From CAVSJA01 sp963728145 (GTDB lineage Bacteria; Bacteroidota; Bacteroidia; Chitinophagales; Chitinophagaceae): DNA of 64,000 nt. How positions within the stretch are numbered: the first letter of the stretch is position 1; every line of letters begins with the position of its first letter. The translations under genes were made by a program, and so were the position numbers. Of this stretch, positions 56,091 to 63,672 are shown piece after piece. Below the pieces are notes generated by a model. It was not told the DNA's origin. It saw only the letters and a program-made list of their open reading frames with translations, and searched no databases. The stretch is taken from contig CAVSJA010000002.1 of NCBI GenBank assembly GCA_963728145.1, positions 310,001 to 374,000 on the forward strand. Direction: 5' to 3'.

Positions 56091-56151
56091 CAACATGGGG
56101 TTTTCTGAAATCCTGGCTTCAGAACATATCCTGATCGACGTATCGCTCCTT
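56091..56151 (+). repeat. attC-like spacer, type 2, copy 1
   Basis: CAACATGGGGTTTTCTG..., TGGCTTCAGAACATATC and TGATCGACGTATCGCT align with CAACAAGGGGTTTTCTG..., TGGCCCTCAGAATATATC and CATCGACATATCACT at 59206-59265. About three quarters of positions match. Both sit right after the stop of a short unrelated gene. Confidence 0.6.
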
Positions 56152-56170
56152 AGCCTTTTACAATTACATT

Positions 56171-56503
56171 ATGTGGCTAAAAATTCTTGCAGGAATTATT
56201 TTAACAATTGCTGCCCTATTTATTTACGGGTATTTAAGACAGAAATATATTCAATCGAGACAAAAGGCTGACTTTCAAAAAATATTTGGCGGCTGGAAAA
56301 GCTCCCTGCCGACACTGGAATTTGGTTCAAGTTATGGGTGGTCCACTTTTGTAGTAACATTTCAAAACAAAAATGATTTAGACTTTGCAACAAAAAACAA
56401 ATTAACAGACGACTTTAAAAATCGCATCAAATCATATTATAGTTCAAAGTTTGACGTTGACATCGCTGTTTATTTTACGCACAGAGAAATTGAACCAAAC
56501 TGA
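56171..56503 (+). CDS. Small membrane-anchored hypothetical protein
   Basis: A 110-residue protein with one N-terminal transmembrane helix (WLKILAGIILTIAALFIYGYL) and a soluble domain of about 75 residues (FQKIFGGWKSSLPTLEFGS, then STFVVTFQNKNDLDFATKN). The domain has mixed alpha/beta character with a terminal KFDVDIAVYFTHRE strand. I do not recognise it; an immunity-type or regulatory role is only speculation. It lies alone between attC-like elements. Confidence 0.65.
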   Translation: MWLKILAGIILTIAALFIYGYLRQKYIQSRQKADFQKIFGGWKSSLPTLEFGSSYGWSTFVVTFQNKNDLDFATKNKLTDDFKNRIKSYYSSKFDVDIAVYFTHREIEPN

Positions 56504-56566
56504 CTAAGCACAATAAAACCTCCTGCTTGAGAACGCATTTTGATAAATCTTTTATAGTGACCGGCT

Positions 56567-56661
56567 GCCGCTAACAAAAGATGGCTTCCAGCCTTGTTGC
56601 ATCAAATTTGAAAGAGTATTAAATTCGACTGCCCAAACGGCAAGCCTTCGACGTTAAAGGC
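56567..56661 (+). repeat. attC-like recombination site, copy 1
   Basis: It begins GCCGCTAACAAAAG and ends CGGCAAGCC...GACGTTAAAGGC; the ends are partly complementary (GCTAAC with GTTA-, GGCTT with AAGCC). The 37-nt block at 56591-56627 (GCCTTGTTGC..., GAAAGAGTATTAAATTCG) is identical to that in the next copy. Length and layout resemble integron attC sites. Confidence 0.65.
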
Positions 56662-56732
56662 AACCTTTTCGTTTCTGTCAGCGAGAAATTTTACCAATAA
56701 TTTTAGTAGATTTGTAGACAATACAATTTGAC

Positions 56733-56936
56733 TTGAATACTAGCTTACTATATAATAAACTTGCCTCGCTGCCTCAGAGTCTTAAGTCTCAGGTTATGGA
56801 TTTCATTGATTCCCTGATGAAGCAGAGCAAAAAGAATAAGCCAAAGAAACCCAAGTTTGGTAGTGCGAAGGGTATGTTCAAAATCAGTCCCACCTTTGAT
56901 GAGCCTCTCGATGATTTCAAAGATTACATGCATTAA
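56733..56936 (+). CDS. DUF2281/VapB-like antitoxin
   Basis: A 67-residue protein starting with TTG. The N-terminal LLYNKLASLPQSLKSQVMDF and LMKQSKKNKPKKPKFGSAKG pattern is that of short DUF2281-type antitoxins paired with PIN toxins: a helical N-terminus and a Gly/Phe-containing C-terminal peptide (GMFKISPTFDEPLDDF) that would cap the toxin active site. Its stop overlaps the toxin start in TAATG, so translation is coupled. It would neutralise VapC and repress the operon. Confidence 0.85.
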   Translation: MNTSLLYNKLASLPQSLKSQVMDFIDSLMKQSKKNKPKKPKFGSAKGMFKISPTFDEPLDDFKDYMH

Positions 56937-57322
56937 TGTCGGAGAATCTTCTTGATACCCATACTTTCATTTGGTTCATAAACGGGGATAATGAACTTTC
57001 CAGGAATGCAAGGGAATTAATTGAAGCAGATGATTCAGTAAATTTTATTAGCATTGCCAGCATATGGGAAATCGCTATAAAAATCAGTTTGGGAAAGCTA
57101 CAACTGAATACTTCATTTGAAGAAATTGATAGGCAGATTGACAATAACGGCTTTCATTTACTTCCGATCACCTTTGAGCATACTTTGTTACTTTCCAGGT
57201 TGCCATTCCATCATAGAGATCCGTTTGACCGGATGATAATTGCTCAAAGTGTAGCAAATCGGTTAACTGTTATTTCAAAGGACAGTAACTTGAAAAATTA
57301 TACGATAAACCTTTTTTGGTGA
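56936..57322 (+). CDS. vapC: VapC-family PIN-domain toxin
   Basis: A 128-residue PIN-domain ribonuclease. The acidic site residues are visible: Asp in LLDTHTFIWF (about residue 7), Glu in SIASIWEIAIK (about 44), and Asp residues in HHRDPFDRMIIAQS (about 94-98). VapC toxins cleave tRNA or rRNA and stop growth when the antitoxin is lost. The pair lies exactly between two attC-like elements, a frequent setting for toxin-antitoxin genes in cassette arrays, where they stabilise the array. Confidence 0.9.
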   Translation: MSENLLDTHTFIWFINGDNELSRNARELIEADDSVNFISIASIWEIAIKISLGKLQLNTSFEEIDRQIDNNGFHLLPITFEHTLLLSRLPFHHRDPFDRMIIAQSVANRLTVISKDSNLKNYTINLFW

Positions 57323-57328
57323 CCGGCT

Positions 57329-57445
57329 GTCGCTAACAAAAGCCTGCTCACAGAGTCCTGCGAACCGCCTGCCTTGTTGCATCAAATTTGAAAGAGTATT
57401 AAATTCGGCCGGCCCTGAGCATCGGCCAACCTTGAACGTTGTGAG
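57329..57445 (+). repeat. attC-like recombination site, copy 2
   Basis: It begins GTCGCTAACAAAAGCC, contains CTGCTCACAGAGTCCTGCG and the 37-nt block shared with copy 1, and ends CCTTGAACGTTGTGAG. The left half closely matches copy 3 at 60.9 kb (GCTTGCTCACGGAGTCCTG). It follows the vapC stop by 6 bases. Confidence 0.68.
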
Positions 57446-57469
57446 AAATTAGGAAAGCAAAAAGATTAT

Positions 57470-58111
57470 ATGAAACTCTCTTCCAAAGCAGTAAATATCC
57501 ATGATCAGGTCAATAGGAAAACCACTAAACTGGGAGACTTACGAAAAATTGCAAAGGACATCAAAAAAGATCACCAACTAGCTATGGAACTATGGTCCAC
57601 TGGTGAATATTTACCGCGACAATTGGCAACTTTGATCATGGATCCCAAGCTTCTTTTACAGGATTTAATTAACAAGCTTGATCAGGACATACAGAATCAC
57701 ATGTTGGAGGAAAGACTTCAATTAATAGATTGGTTGATGGCTAACCAACTCTCTAAAGACAAGAAAACCGTTGCACTTATGCAATCGTGGGAAAATAGTC
57801 CTTCTGCACTTCAAAGAAGAATTTTTTGGTATTACCAGGGTCGTTTGCGGTGGGTAGGCCAAACACCTCCTCCCAACACGGAACATTTGCTTACTTCAAT
57901 TGAAGAAAGAATAGAAAGTGAAAAACCAGAAGTTCAATGGGCAATGAACTTTACTGCAGGTCAAATTGGTGTCTTTCAGCATGAATACCGCTCCAGGTGT
58001 ATTGCTCTTGGAGAGCGAACCGGTTTATACAAGGATGAAGTAGTATCAAAAAACTGTACACCTAATTATTTACCTAAATTCATATCAACACAAGTTGCTA
58101 AACTAAAATAG
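57470..58111 (+). CDS. DNA alkylation repair (AlkD-like) HEAT-repeat protein
   Basis: A 213-residue, mostly helical protein of the AlkC/AlkD-like HEAT-repeat group. GDLRKIAKDIKKDHQLAMEL, WSTGEYLPRQLATLIMDP, and the later QWAMNFTAGQIGVFQHEYR with RCIALGERTGLY are features I associate with the DNA alkylation repair family, which removes alkylated bases. It stands after an attC-like site and is followed without a gap by the EthD gene, so one cassette may carry both. Confidence in the family is good; activity is not shown. Confidence 0.82.
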   Translation: MKLSSKAVNIHDQVNRKTTKLGDLRKIAKDIKKDHQLAMELWSTGEYLPRQLATLIMDPKLLLQDLINKLDQDIQNHMLEERLQLIDWLMANQLSKDKKTVALMQSWENSPSALQRRIFWYYQGRLRWVGQTPPPNTEHLLTSIEERIESEKPEVQWAMNFTAGQIGVFQHEYRSRCIALGERTGLYKDEVVSKNCTPNYLPKFISTQVAKLK

Positions 58112-58552
58112 ATGGGTAACATGACCAACCTAAAATTTCTTTTGTTAAGCTTTGCCTTAATGTCTTTGATGAGTTGCAAGACAAGCAAAACAAATCAGTC
58201 AGCTATCCCCAAAACTGGAATGTTCAAAGTCGCAATTCTTTATCCGAATGGAGACGATAAAACCTTTGACATGGACTACTATGAAAAAAAACACATGCCT
58301 ATGATGGCCGGACTCCTTGGTAAAAATTTAAATTTTTATGAAATTGATAGAGGCATCGCCGGCCGAACACCAAACGATAAAGTGCCTTTTGTGGCCATAG
58401 GTTATTTTTACATTAATGATGTTGCTGAATATAACAAAGTGATAGCACAAAACATAAATGCAATTCGCGAGGATATAGGGAAATACACAAATATTCAGCC
58501 TACCATACAAATAAGTGAAATCAGACAATTGCGGGTTATTGATACAAAGTAA
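58112..58552 (+). CDS. EthD-domain lipoprotein
   Basis: A 146-residue protein with a lipoprotein signal (LLLSFALMSLMSCK, Cys near 22) and an EthD-type ferredoxin-like domain: FKVAILYPNGDDKTFDMDYY, KKHMPMMAGLLG with the conserved His, and FVAIGYFYINDVAEYNKVI. EthD proteins are small dimers found with oxidative degradation systems; a secreted form is unusual. It starts right after the AlkD stop; a second Met three codons on is possible. Its last codons begin a 44-nt repeat found again at 61.5 kb. Confidence 0.78.
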   Translation: MGNMTNLKFLLLSFALMSLMSCKTSKTNQSAIPKTGMFKVAILYPNGDDKTFDMDYYEKKHMPMMAGLLGKNLNFYEIDRGIAGRTPNDKVPFVAIGYFYINDVAEYNKVIAQNINAIREDIGKYTNIQPTIQISEIRQLRVIDTK

Positions 58553-58601
58553 AGAACAGAAATAGAGTTTTGACTCGTTTGAAGGAAAGCCCACGTTGGG
58601 C
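58541..58601 (+). repeat. 44-nt repeat and GTTGGGC cassette-type boundary
   Basis: GATACAAAGTAAAGAACAG and AATAGAGTTTTGACTCGTTTGAAG (58541-58584) recur with two mismatches at 61507-61550. It is followed by GCCCACGTTGGGC; GTTGGGC (58595-58601) fits the GTTRRRY integron core, and its complement GCCCAAC occurs at 59203, on the far side of the next gene. Confidence 0.6.
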
Positions 58602-58628
58602 GTCATGCTCTAATAAATCCCCGTAAAT

Positions 58629-59195
58629 ATGAAAGGGAAAATTTTAGCTATCATTGGACTATCTCTTGTGACAATTATCATAATTGGCTTTTGGGGGTTG
58701 TCTAATCAAGGCTTAATAAGAATCCGAAACGGCAACAAAGTCACTGTAACAACCGACAATATTCTTTCGCCTGACAAAGTAAGAATTGAGTATGGCATTA
58801 GCATCAATTCAATTAACAGAAAAAATGACCTTGAGCTTTTTGACAACTCGAAAAAATACTCAACGCTTTATGATGGCAGAAATAAAAATAGACCTCAAAC
58901 GGAATTCGGAGAGAATGATTTCCTGTTGATCTATGACGATTCTTACTATCTTTCATTTCGACAATTTATTCAGACGGATTTCAGAAGCGATTTCCCGACA
59001 AATCATAAATATTCATTCCACTTTTACGAAAAAGATAAAATACCATTTGTAATAGTGAAGATTGAAGGCGAATACGAAATGGACTTTAAGCGACCACTAA
59101 TTGAAAAGCGACTTGCTGCTAAGTACCGTTGCAATGTTCCAATTGACAGCGCAGGCGTAATATTCAATATGATCGAACTTGCTCCTGAGAAGTAG
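58629..59195 (+). CDS. Single-pass membrane hypothetical protein
   Basis: A 188-residue protein with one N-terminal transmembrane helix (ILAIIGLSLVTIIIIGFWGL) and a beta-rich extracytoplasmic domain (KVTVTTDNILSPDKVRIEYG, DDSYYLSFRQFIQTDFRSD, IPFVIVKIEGEYEMDF). No family recognised. It is flanked by GTTGGGC upstream and GCCCAAC downstream, as expected for one cassette of about 600 bases. Codon use is AT-rich like its neighbours. Confidence 0.68.
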   Translation: MKGKILAIIGLSLVTIIIIGFWGLSNQGLIRIRNGNKVTVTTDNILSPDKVRIEYGISINSINRKNDLELFDNSKKYSTLYDGRNKNRPQTEFGENDFLLIYDDSYYLSFRQFIQTDFRSDFPTNHKYSFHFYEKDKIPFVIVKIEGEYEMDFKRPLIEKRLAAKYRCNVPIDSAGVIFNMIELAPEK

Positions 59196-59202
59196 CACGA
59201 AC

Positions 59203-59290
59203 GCCCAACAAGGGGTTTTCTGCTTTGCTGGCCCTCAGAATATATCTTCATCGACATATCACTAACCAGCTGCAGTCCCAGCTTAACGAA
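59203..59290 (+). repeat. attC-like spacer, type 2, copy 2
   Basis: It opens with GCCCAAC, an exact RYYYAAC core, and continues AAGGGGTTTTCTGCTTTGC, then TGGCCCTCAGAATATATC, closely related to 56091-56151. The far end near CAGCTTAACGAAC is less clear; no perfect GTTRRRY partner was found before the serine hydrolase. Confidence 0.6.
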
Positions 59291-59376
59291 CATAACCGAG
59301 CTTGTGAATATACCAGCCGATATTCCGTGTCACTTCTGCCCAGAACTGTCCGGTCATAAATAGCTTTTACATCCGG

Positions 59377-60724
59377 TTATTTTTCCTTCGTGAAAACCCT
59401 CTCCCCACCGCCCCGTTTTATCGTCATCTGGTTTTTCGCGGCGTCGAACTCAAAAACTGCCCGCACGCCTACGATCTGAAATTTATCCTGCGCCGTCGCT
59501 TCGAGCGGGACAGCGGATTGCGCTCCGGGCGGTTGAACGAAAAGCGTCGCGCCTTCTCTGGTGATCGTAAATTTCACGGGAGCTTCCGGGCTCGAATAAA
59601 CTCCGACGTATTTGTCCAGCACTTCCGGGCTGACGGCGATCGATTCGAAGGCGGGAATCTGAAACGGTTTATTGTAGTAAATGTCGACAACGCCGCTGCA
59701 CAATATCTGTTTACCGGGTAAACCTTCGCGTTCGTAGTGTAGGCGACCGCCAGCTTTTCTTCCGGCAGGTAAGCCAGCCACGCTCCGTAGTTGTCGGCCC
59801 CGCCCGTGTGCCCGTAGAAGGTCTTGCCGGCGAACGTGAAGGTCACCATTCCCAACCCCTCGCCGTCCCTCATCGTTTTCATCTGATCGAGGCTCTCCTT
59901 TGACACGATCTTCCCGTCAAACAGCGCCTGGATGAATTTGGCCAGGTCGTTCGGTGTCGAAACAATCGCGCCTGCGCTGAAGAGGATGCTTGGATGGGTT
60001 TCGGGTACCTGTTTCCAGTCGCCGCCGAAGTTGAATATAGGTAAGAGCTTTCGTTTTTGTTCACATCGATGTTTCCGGTCGCGGTGTATGTATCCTTGAG
60101 CCCGATCTTTGAGGTGATTCTTTCCTTGAGGGCTTCCTCGTAGGATTTGCCGGTTAACTTTTCAAGGATAAGACCCAAAAGGAAATAGCCGGAATTGCTG
60201 TAGGAATGCTTTGTGTCCGGCTCGAAATCAGGCGTGGCTTTGACGATAAGGGCGAGCATTTCATCCTTCGTTATTGGAGTCGTGTTCACGTTTCCTTGAG
60301 CATTCTGCTCGCGCCTTACGTTAGGGATACCGCTGCGATGCGAGAGTATTTGCACGATAGTAATTTTCTTGGCGTTCGGAACCTGCGGGAAGAATTTGTC
60401 GAGGGTGTCGGTCAGCTTCAATTTTCCTTCCTCGACGAGCTGCAAGATCATCGCGGCGGTGAACATTTTTGTGATCGAACCGATCCGGAATCTGTTCGCC
60501 GCGGTCAAAGGTTTCTTTTCGGTTCCGTTGATCTGGCTGTAGCCGATGGCGCGGGTGTAAAGAACCTTGCCGTCTTTGGCGATGATCAGGCTCCCCATCG
60601 CCTTATTCTTTTCGGCGAGCCGGTCAAAAAACTGGTCGAGTTTGGCTTTGTCCAGCGTCTGTGCATAGGCTGTGGTAAACAGTGCCAGTGTCATAATAGT
60701 TCCAAATAATATTTTAATTTTCAT
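59377..60724 (-). CDS. Serine hydrolase (class C beta-lactamase-like), GC-rich, two frameshifts
   Basis: About 450 residues from the Met in MKIKILFGTIMTLAL (signal peptide ending AYAQ). Motifs: GSITKMF (S-x-x-K, about residue 80), YSNSGYFLL (Y-x-N, about 165) and GHTGGADNYG (HTG, about 300), then a C-terminal lipocalin-like domain. Two single-base deletions break the frame, near 60030 before FGGDWKQVPE and near 59716 after VYPVN. Much of the coding sequence is visibly GC-richer than its AT-rich neighbours, and it runs against the surrounding cassettes, so recent transfer is likely. Two dyads upstream look like operators. Confidence 0.82.
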
Positions 60725-60761
60725 CGTCTTGATTTTTCTTGTATTCATTATAAACAAAAGT

Positions 60762-60804
60762 ACTTTGTGATACAAAGTTAGTTAAATACTTTGTATTTCA
60801 AAGT
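60762..60804 (-). promoter_or_regulatory. Twin operator-like dyads (ACTTTGT...ACAAAGT)
   Basis: ACTTTGTGATACAAAGT (60762-60778) and ACTTTGTATTTCAAAGT (60788-60804) are two 17-nt dyads with centres 26 bases apart, directly upstream of the serine hydrolase start. The pattern suggests a dimeric repressor bound twice. The regulator is not evident in the window. Confidence 0.65.
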
Positions 60805-60867
60805 CTGTTTTGAAAAAAGTTTGAAAAAGCATTTCGAATTATTGATGTGGAGGAATTTATAGTGATA

Positions 60868-60989
60868 AATAACAGCACACAGCATTGGCTTGCTCACGGA
60901 GTCCTGTGGACCGCCAGCCTATGTTGCTTTAATTTCGAAAGAGTATTTAAATTCGTTCGGCCGGGCGGCAAGCCCTGAACGTTAGCGGC
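60868..60989 (+). repeat. attC-like recombination site, copy 3
   Basis: It contains GGCTTGCTCACGGAGTCCTG, TGGACCGCCAGCCTATGTTGC, a GAAAGAGTATTTAAATTCG core and a right end GGCGGCAAGCCCTGAACGTTAGCGGC. The right end pairs with GGCTTGC on the left, and GTTAGCGGC is the reverse complement of GCCGCTAAC at the start of copy 1. Confidence 0.68.
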
Positions 60990-61003
60990 TATTTAGATTA
61001 AAC

Positions 61004-61492
61004 ATGTTCAATTTCAAAGTACGACCATATAATCTGCTCTTATTGACGGCAGTTCTTATTTTGATCGCTTCATTTTTTGCCTTTGACCATACTTTAGATA
61101 TTCACTTGCATGACACCCTTTTCGTTATTGCAATGGCGCATCTGTTCTGGGCGATAATCGTACTTCTTTTAATGCTTTGGATGCTCTACTTTTTGACTAA
61201 ACGTTTTCTTTTTTCCAAAATATTGACTTGGACACACATCATACTTACAATCGTAACTTCAGTATTGCTTGTAACAATTTCATTTTATTTCAACAGCTAT
61301 TATCAAGGACTGGCAGGAATGCCGCGGCGGTATTTTGCCCTCGACAGTTGGGAAACATTCAAATGGTATAATAATCTGACTAAAGGAGTTGTGATAGTCA
61401 TACTATTGATGACGTTAGGGTTGATAACGTACGTTGTCAACTTAGTTGTTGGACTATTTAAAAATTCGGCCGTAGGACATTACAGCCGCTAA
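61004..61492 (+). CDS. Four-helix membrane protein, unknown function
   Basis: A 162-residue protein with four hydrophobic helices (LLLLTAVLILIASFFAF, HLFWAIIVLLLMLWMLYFL, WTHIILTIVTSVLLVTISF, GVVIVILLMTLGLITYVVNL). The segment LDIHLHDTLFVIAMAHLFW echoes a motif of cytochrome oxidase subunit I, but the protein is far too short and lacks the haem ligands, so this is not an oxidase. GTTAGCGGC lies 14 bases before the start and GCCGCTAA overlaps the stop, so the gene fills one cassette-like unit precisely. Confidence 0.7.
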   Translation: MFNFKVRPYNLLLLTAVLILIASFFAFDHTLDIHLHDTLFVIAMAHLFWAIIVLLLMLWMLYFLTKRFLFSKILTWTHIILTIVTSVLLVTISFYFNSYYQGLAGMPRRYFALDSWETFKWYNNLTKGVVIVILLMTLGLITYVVNLVVGLFKNSAVGHYSR

Positions 61493-61506
61493 AATTGCGA
61501 TATAAT

Positions 61507-61550
61507 GATACAAAGTAAAGAACAGAAATAGAGCTTTGACTCGTTGGAAG
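61507..61550 (+). repeat. Second copy of the 44-nt repeat
   Basis: GATACAAAGTAAAGAACAG and AATAGAGCTTTGACTCGTTGGAAG match 58541-58584 at 42 of 44 positions. In the first copy the leading GATACAAAGTAA encodes the EthD C-terminus; here that piece has no gene. Confidence 0.75.
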
Positions 61551-61585
61551 ACTTAGAATACAATTAGTAAAAATCTGGCACCAAC

Positions 61586-61774
61586 ATGGTTTTTGCGTCT
61601 ATTCATGAATTTCGGCTACTGCTTTTCGAAATTTTCGAATTAACTATTTTATTGTTTGTTGCCGCTATAATTCTTTTAATGTTAAAAAAGGAAAATAGGG
61701 GTTACGCTGTTTTTGGAGGCATAGGCTTGCTTTTTCAGTTGTACAACATTTATGCTTGGTGGAATTATATGTAA
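61586..61774 (+). CDS. Small two-helix membrane protein
   Basis: A 62-residue protein with two predicted transmembrane helices (LTILLFVAAIILLML and AVFGGIGLLFQLYNIYAWW) joined by a short basic loop KKENRG. No family recognised. The N-terminal SIHEFRLLLFEIFE is amphipathic. It is the last small gene of the cassette-like region, 46 bases before the end of kbl on the opposite strand. Confidence 0.6.
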   Translation: MVFASIHEFRLLLFEIFELTILLFVAAIILLMLKKENRGYAVFGGIGLLFQLYNIYAWWNYM

Positions 61775-61820
61775 TTGAGGTTACCTAATTAATCAAGAGG
61801 AATTATTAAGGCTAAAATAA

Positions 61821-63024
61821 TTACACCGCAGTTTCCACCTTCAACACCCCCAACTCCTTCCCAATCTTCGTAAACGCTGCAATCGCTTTATCCAAATGCT
61901 GTTGGTCATGTGCCGCGCTCAATTGCACCCTTATTCTTGCCTTACCCTTAGGCACAACCGGGAAGAAGAATCCTATAACATAAATTCCTTCGTTCAAAAG
62001 TTTAGCAGCGAAGTTTTGTGCAACAACTGCATCATACAACATGATCGGAACAATCGGATGATCTCCCGGTTTTATATCAAAACCGGCAGCAGTCATCTTG
62101 TTTCTGAAATATTTTGTATTGAATTCAAGCTTGTCTCTTAATTCTGTTGTTTCACTTAACAGATTCAATACAGCTATAGATGCACCCACAATACTTGGAG
62201 CAAGTGTATTAGAGAATAAATAAGGCCTTGAACGTTGACGAAGCATTTCAATTATTTCTTTTCTTCCGCTCGTAAATCCACCAGATGCGCCTCCTAATGC
62301 TTTGCCTAGATGTTCCGGTAATGATATCGATCTTACCCATTACGCCGCGATACTCATGCGTACCACGACCGGTCTTTCCAAGAAAACCGCTGCTATGACA
62401 TTCATCGATCATTACAGATGCATCATATTTTTCGGCGAGAGCTACAATCTTATCCAATTGTGCAATCGTTCCATCCATACTGAATGATCCATCGGTTACA
62501 ATGATCCGGCTTCTTGCAGTACTTGCTTCTTTCAATCTTTCTTCAAGATCGGCCATATCATTATGCTTGTAACGGAAGCGTTGGGCTTTGCAAAGTCTGA
62601 CACCATCAATGATGGAAGCATGATTGAGTTCATCAGAAATGATGGCATCCTGTTCGCCGAACAATGGTTCGAACACACCTCCATTCGCGTCAAAAGCTGC
62701 TGCATATAATATGGTATCCTCAGTTCCGAGAAAGGTGGAGATCTTTGCCTCGAGCTCTTTATGAATATCCTGCGTACCGCAGATAAACCGAACGCTGCTC
62801 ATGCCAAAGCCCCGAAGATCAACATATCTCTTAGCAGCTTCAATCACCTTTGGATGGGAAGAAAGGCCCAGGTAATTGTTGGCACAGAAGTTCAACACCC
62901 TTTTCCCATTGACCATGATCTCGGCCCCCTGTGGAGATTCAATGATCCTTTCATTCTTAAACAGGCCGGATGCCTTGATTTCTTCAAGCTCAGCGGCAAC
63001 CCTTTTAACCAGATTCTCGTTCAT
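61821..63024 (-). CDS. kbl: Glycine C-acetyltransferase (one frameshift)
   Basis: About 400 residues, a PLP-dependent alpha-oxoamine synthase that makes 2-amino-3-ketobutyrate from glycine and acetyl-CoA (or runs in reverse in threonine breakdown). Motifs: VLNFCANNYLGLSSHP, NHASIIDGVRL, MIDECHSSGFLGKTGRG. One extra T near 62310 (ACATCTAGGC for ACACTAGGC) breaks the frame just before the PLP-lysine motif LGKALGGASGGF, after which EMLRQRSRPYLFSN continues. The first part would lack the catalytic Lys. The threonine dehydrogenase gene (tdh) is not in the window. Confidence 0.9.
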
Positions 63025-63062
63025 ATCTACATTTTAAAGTCAAGCAAAAATAGGCTTAGGTC

Positions 63063-63186
63063 GACAAGTTAACAAGGTTGACAGGGTTGACAAGGGGAAA
63101 AGAGGCAGGTTAACTTATTAGGATTTCGGCCAATATAGGCTCTTTTCCTTGTCAACCCTGTCAACCTTGTCAACCTTGTCAACCCT
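63063..63186. repeat. Self-complementary GGTTGACA-type array, copy 3
   Basis: The left arm is GACAAGTTAACAAGGTTGACAGGGTTGACAAGGGG; the right arm is CCTTGTCAACCCTGTCAACCTTGTCAACC, with a loop of about 50 bases. It is the third copy of the 2.4/50.6-kb word. Here it lies between divergent genes, which argues against a pure terminator role. Confidence 0.8.
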
Positions 63187-63306
63187 CGCGGCTTACACAA
63201 GAAATACCGCAAACCGCACCCATTATAAGACAACTCTAACATTTTCTTAAAAATTCTGTAACAAAATCGAGATACCTTCGTCTCATAGAGCAAAACCTTA
63301 ACTATT

Positions 63307-63513
63307 ATGTTCCGCAAAACCTTTATCCGCCTGGCCCTGCTGGTGATAGTAGTATTGGCCGGTTTGATCGTATTCGCGGCAGCGAAAATTGGAAATCAAC
63401 CAAGTAAGCAAAGTTGCGAAGCAAAGACCGAATGCGAGCCCGAAAGAGCAAAAAGTGACTTATATATACTGGAAACACTCGGCCGGTCGATTTTAAGCAG
63501 TGGTAGGTATTAG
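63307..63513 (+). CDS. Small membrane-anchored protein
   Basis: A 68-residue protein with one N-terminal helix (LALLVIVVLAGLIVFAAAKI) and a short polar tail holding two Cys (QSCEAKTECEPE). No family recognised. It precedes the ECF sigma gene by about 160 bases and a terminator separates them, so it is not co-transcribed by default. TACCTTCG about 30 bases before the start resembles a -7 box. Confidence 0.6.
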   Translation: MFRKTFIRLALLVIVVLAGLIVFAAAKIGNQPSKQSCEAKTECEPERAKSDLYILETLGRSILSSGRY

Positions 63514-63538
63514 GATTGAAAATCATAGAATTATGTAT

Positions 63539-63570
63539 AAAGAGGTCGTCACAACGCCTCTTTTTATTTT
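63539..63570 (+). terminator. Rho-independent terminator
   Basis: AAAGAGG-TCGTCACAACG-CCTCTTT followed by TTATTTTTAT: a 7-bp stem, an 11-nt loop and a T-rich tract, 25 bases after the small membrane protein gene. Confidence 0.8.
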
Positions 63571-63672
63571 TATACCCAGAAAAATTCTCCAGAACTGTAA
63601 CATTCTTCATATGCTCCACGTACTACAGATAAATACAACCTTATTCGATAATTCTACAGATTGGCCCTGCTT

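Noticed and set aside
61004..61492. Fragment of cytochrome c oxidase subunit I
   Set aside because: Only a short HDT-type motif matches; the haem-binding His residues and most helices are missing.
55739..61774. Prophage or conjugative island
   Set aside because: No phage structural, integrase or mobilisation genes are present; genes are short, unrelated and separated by similar spacers.
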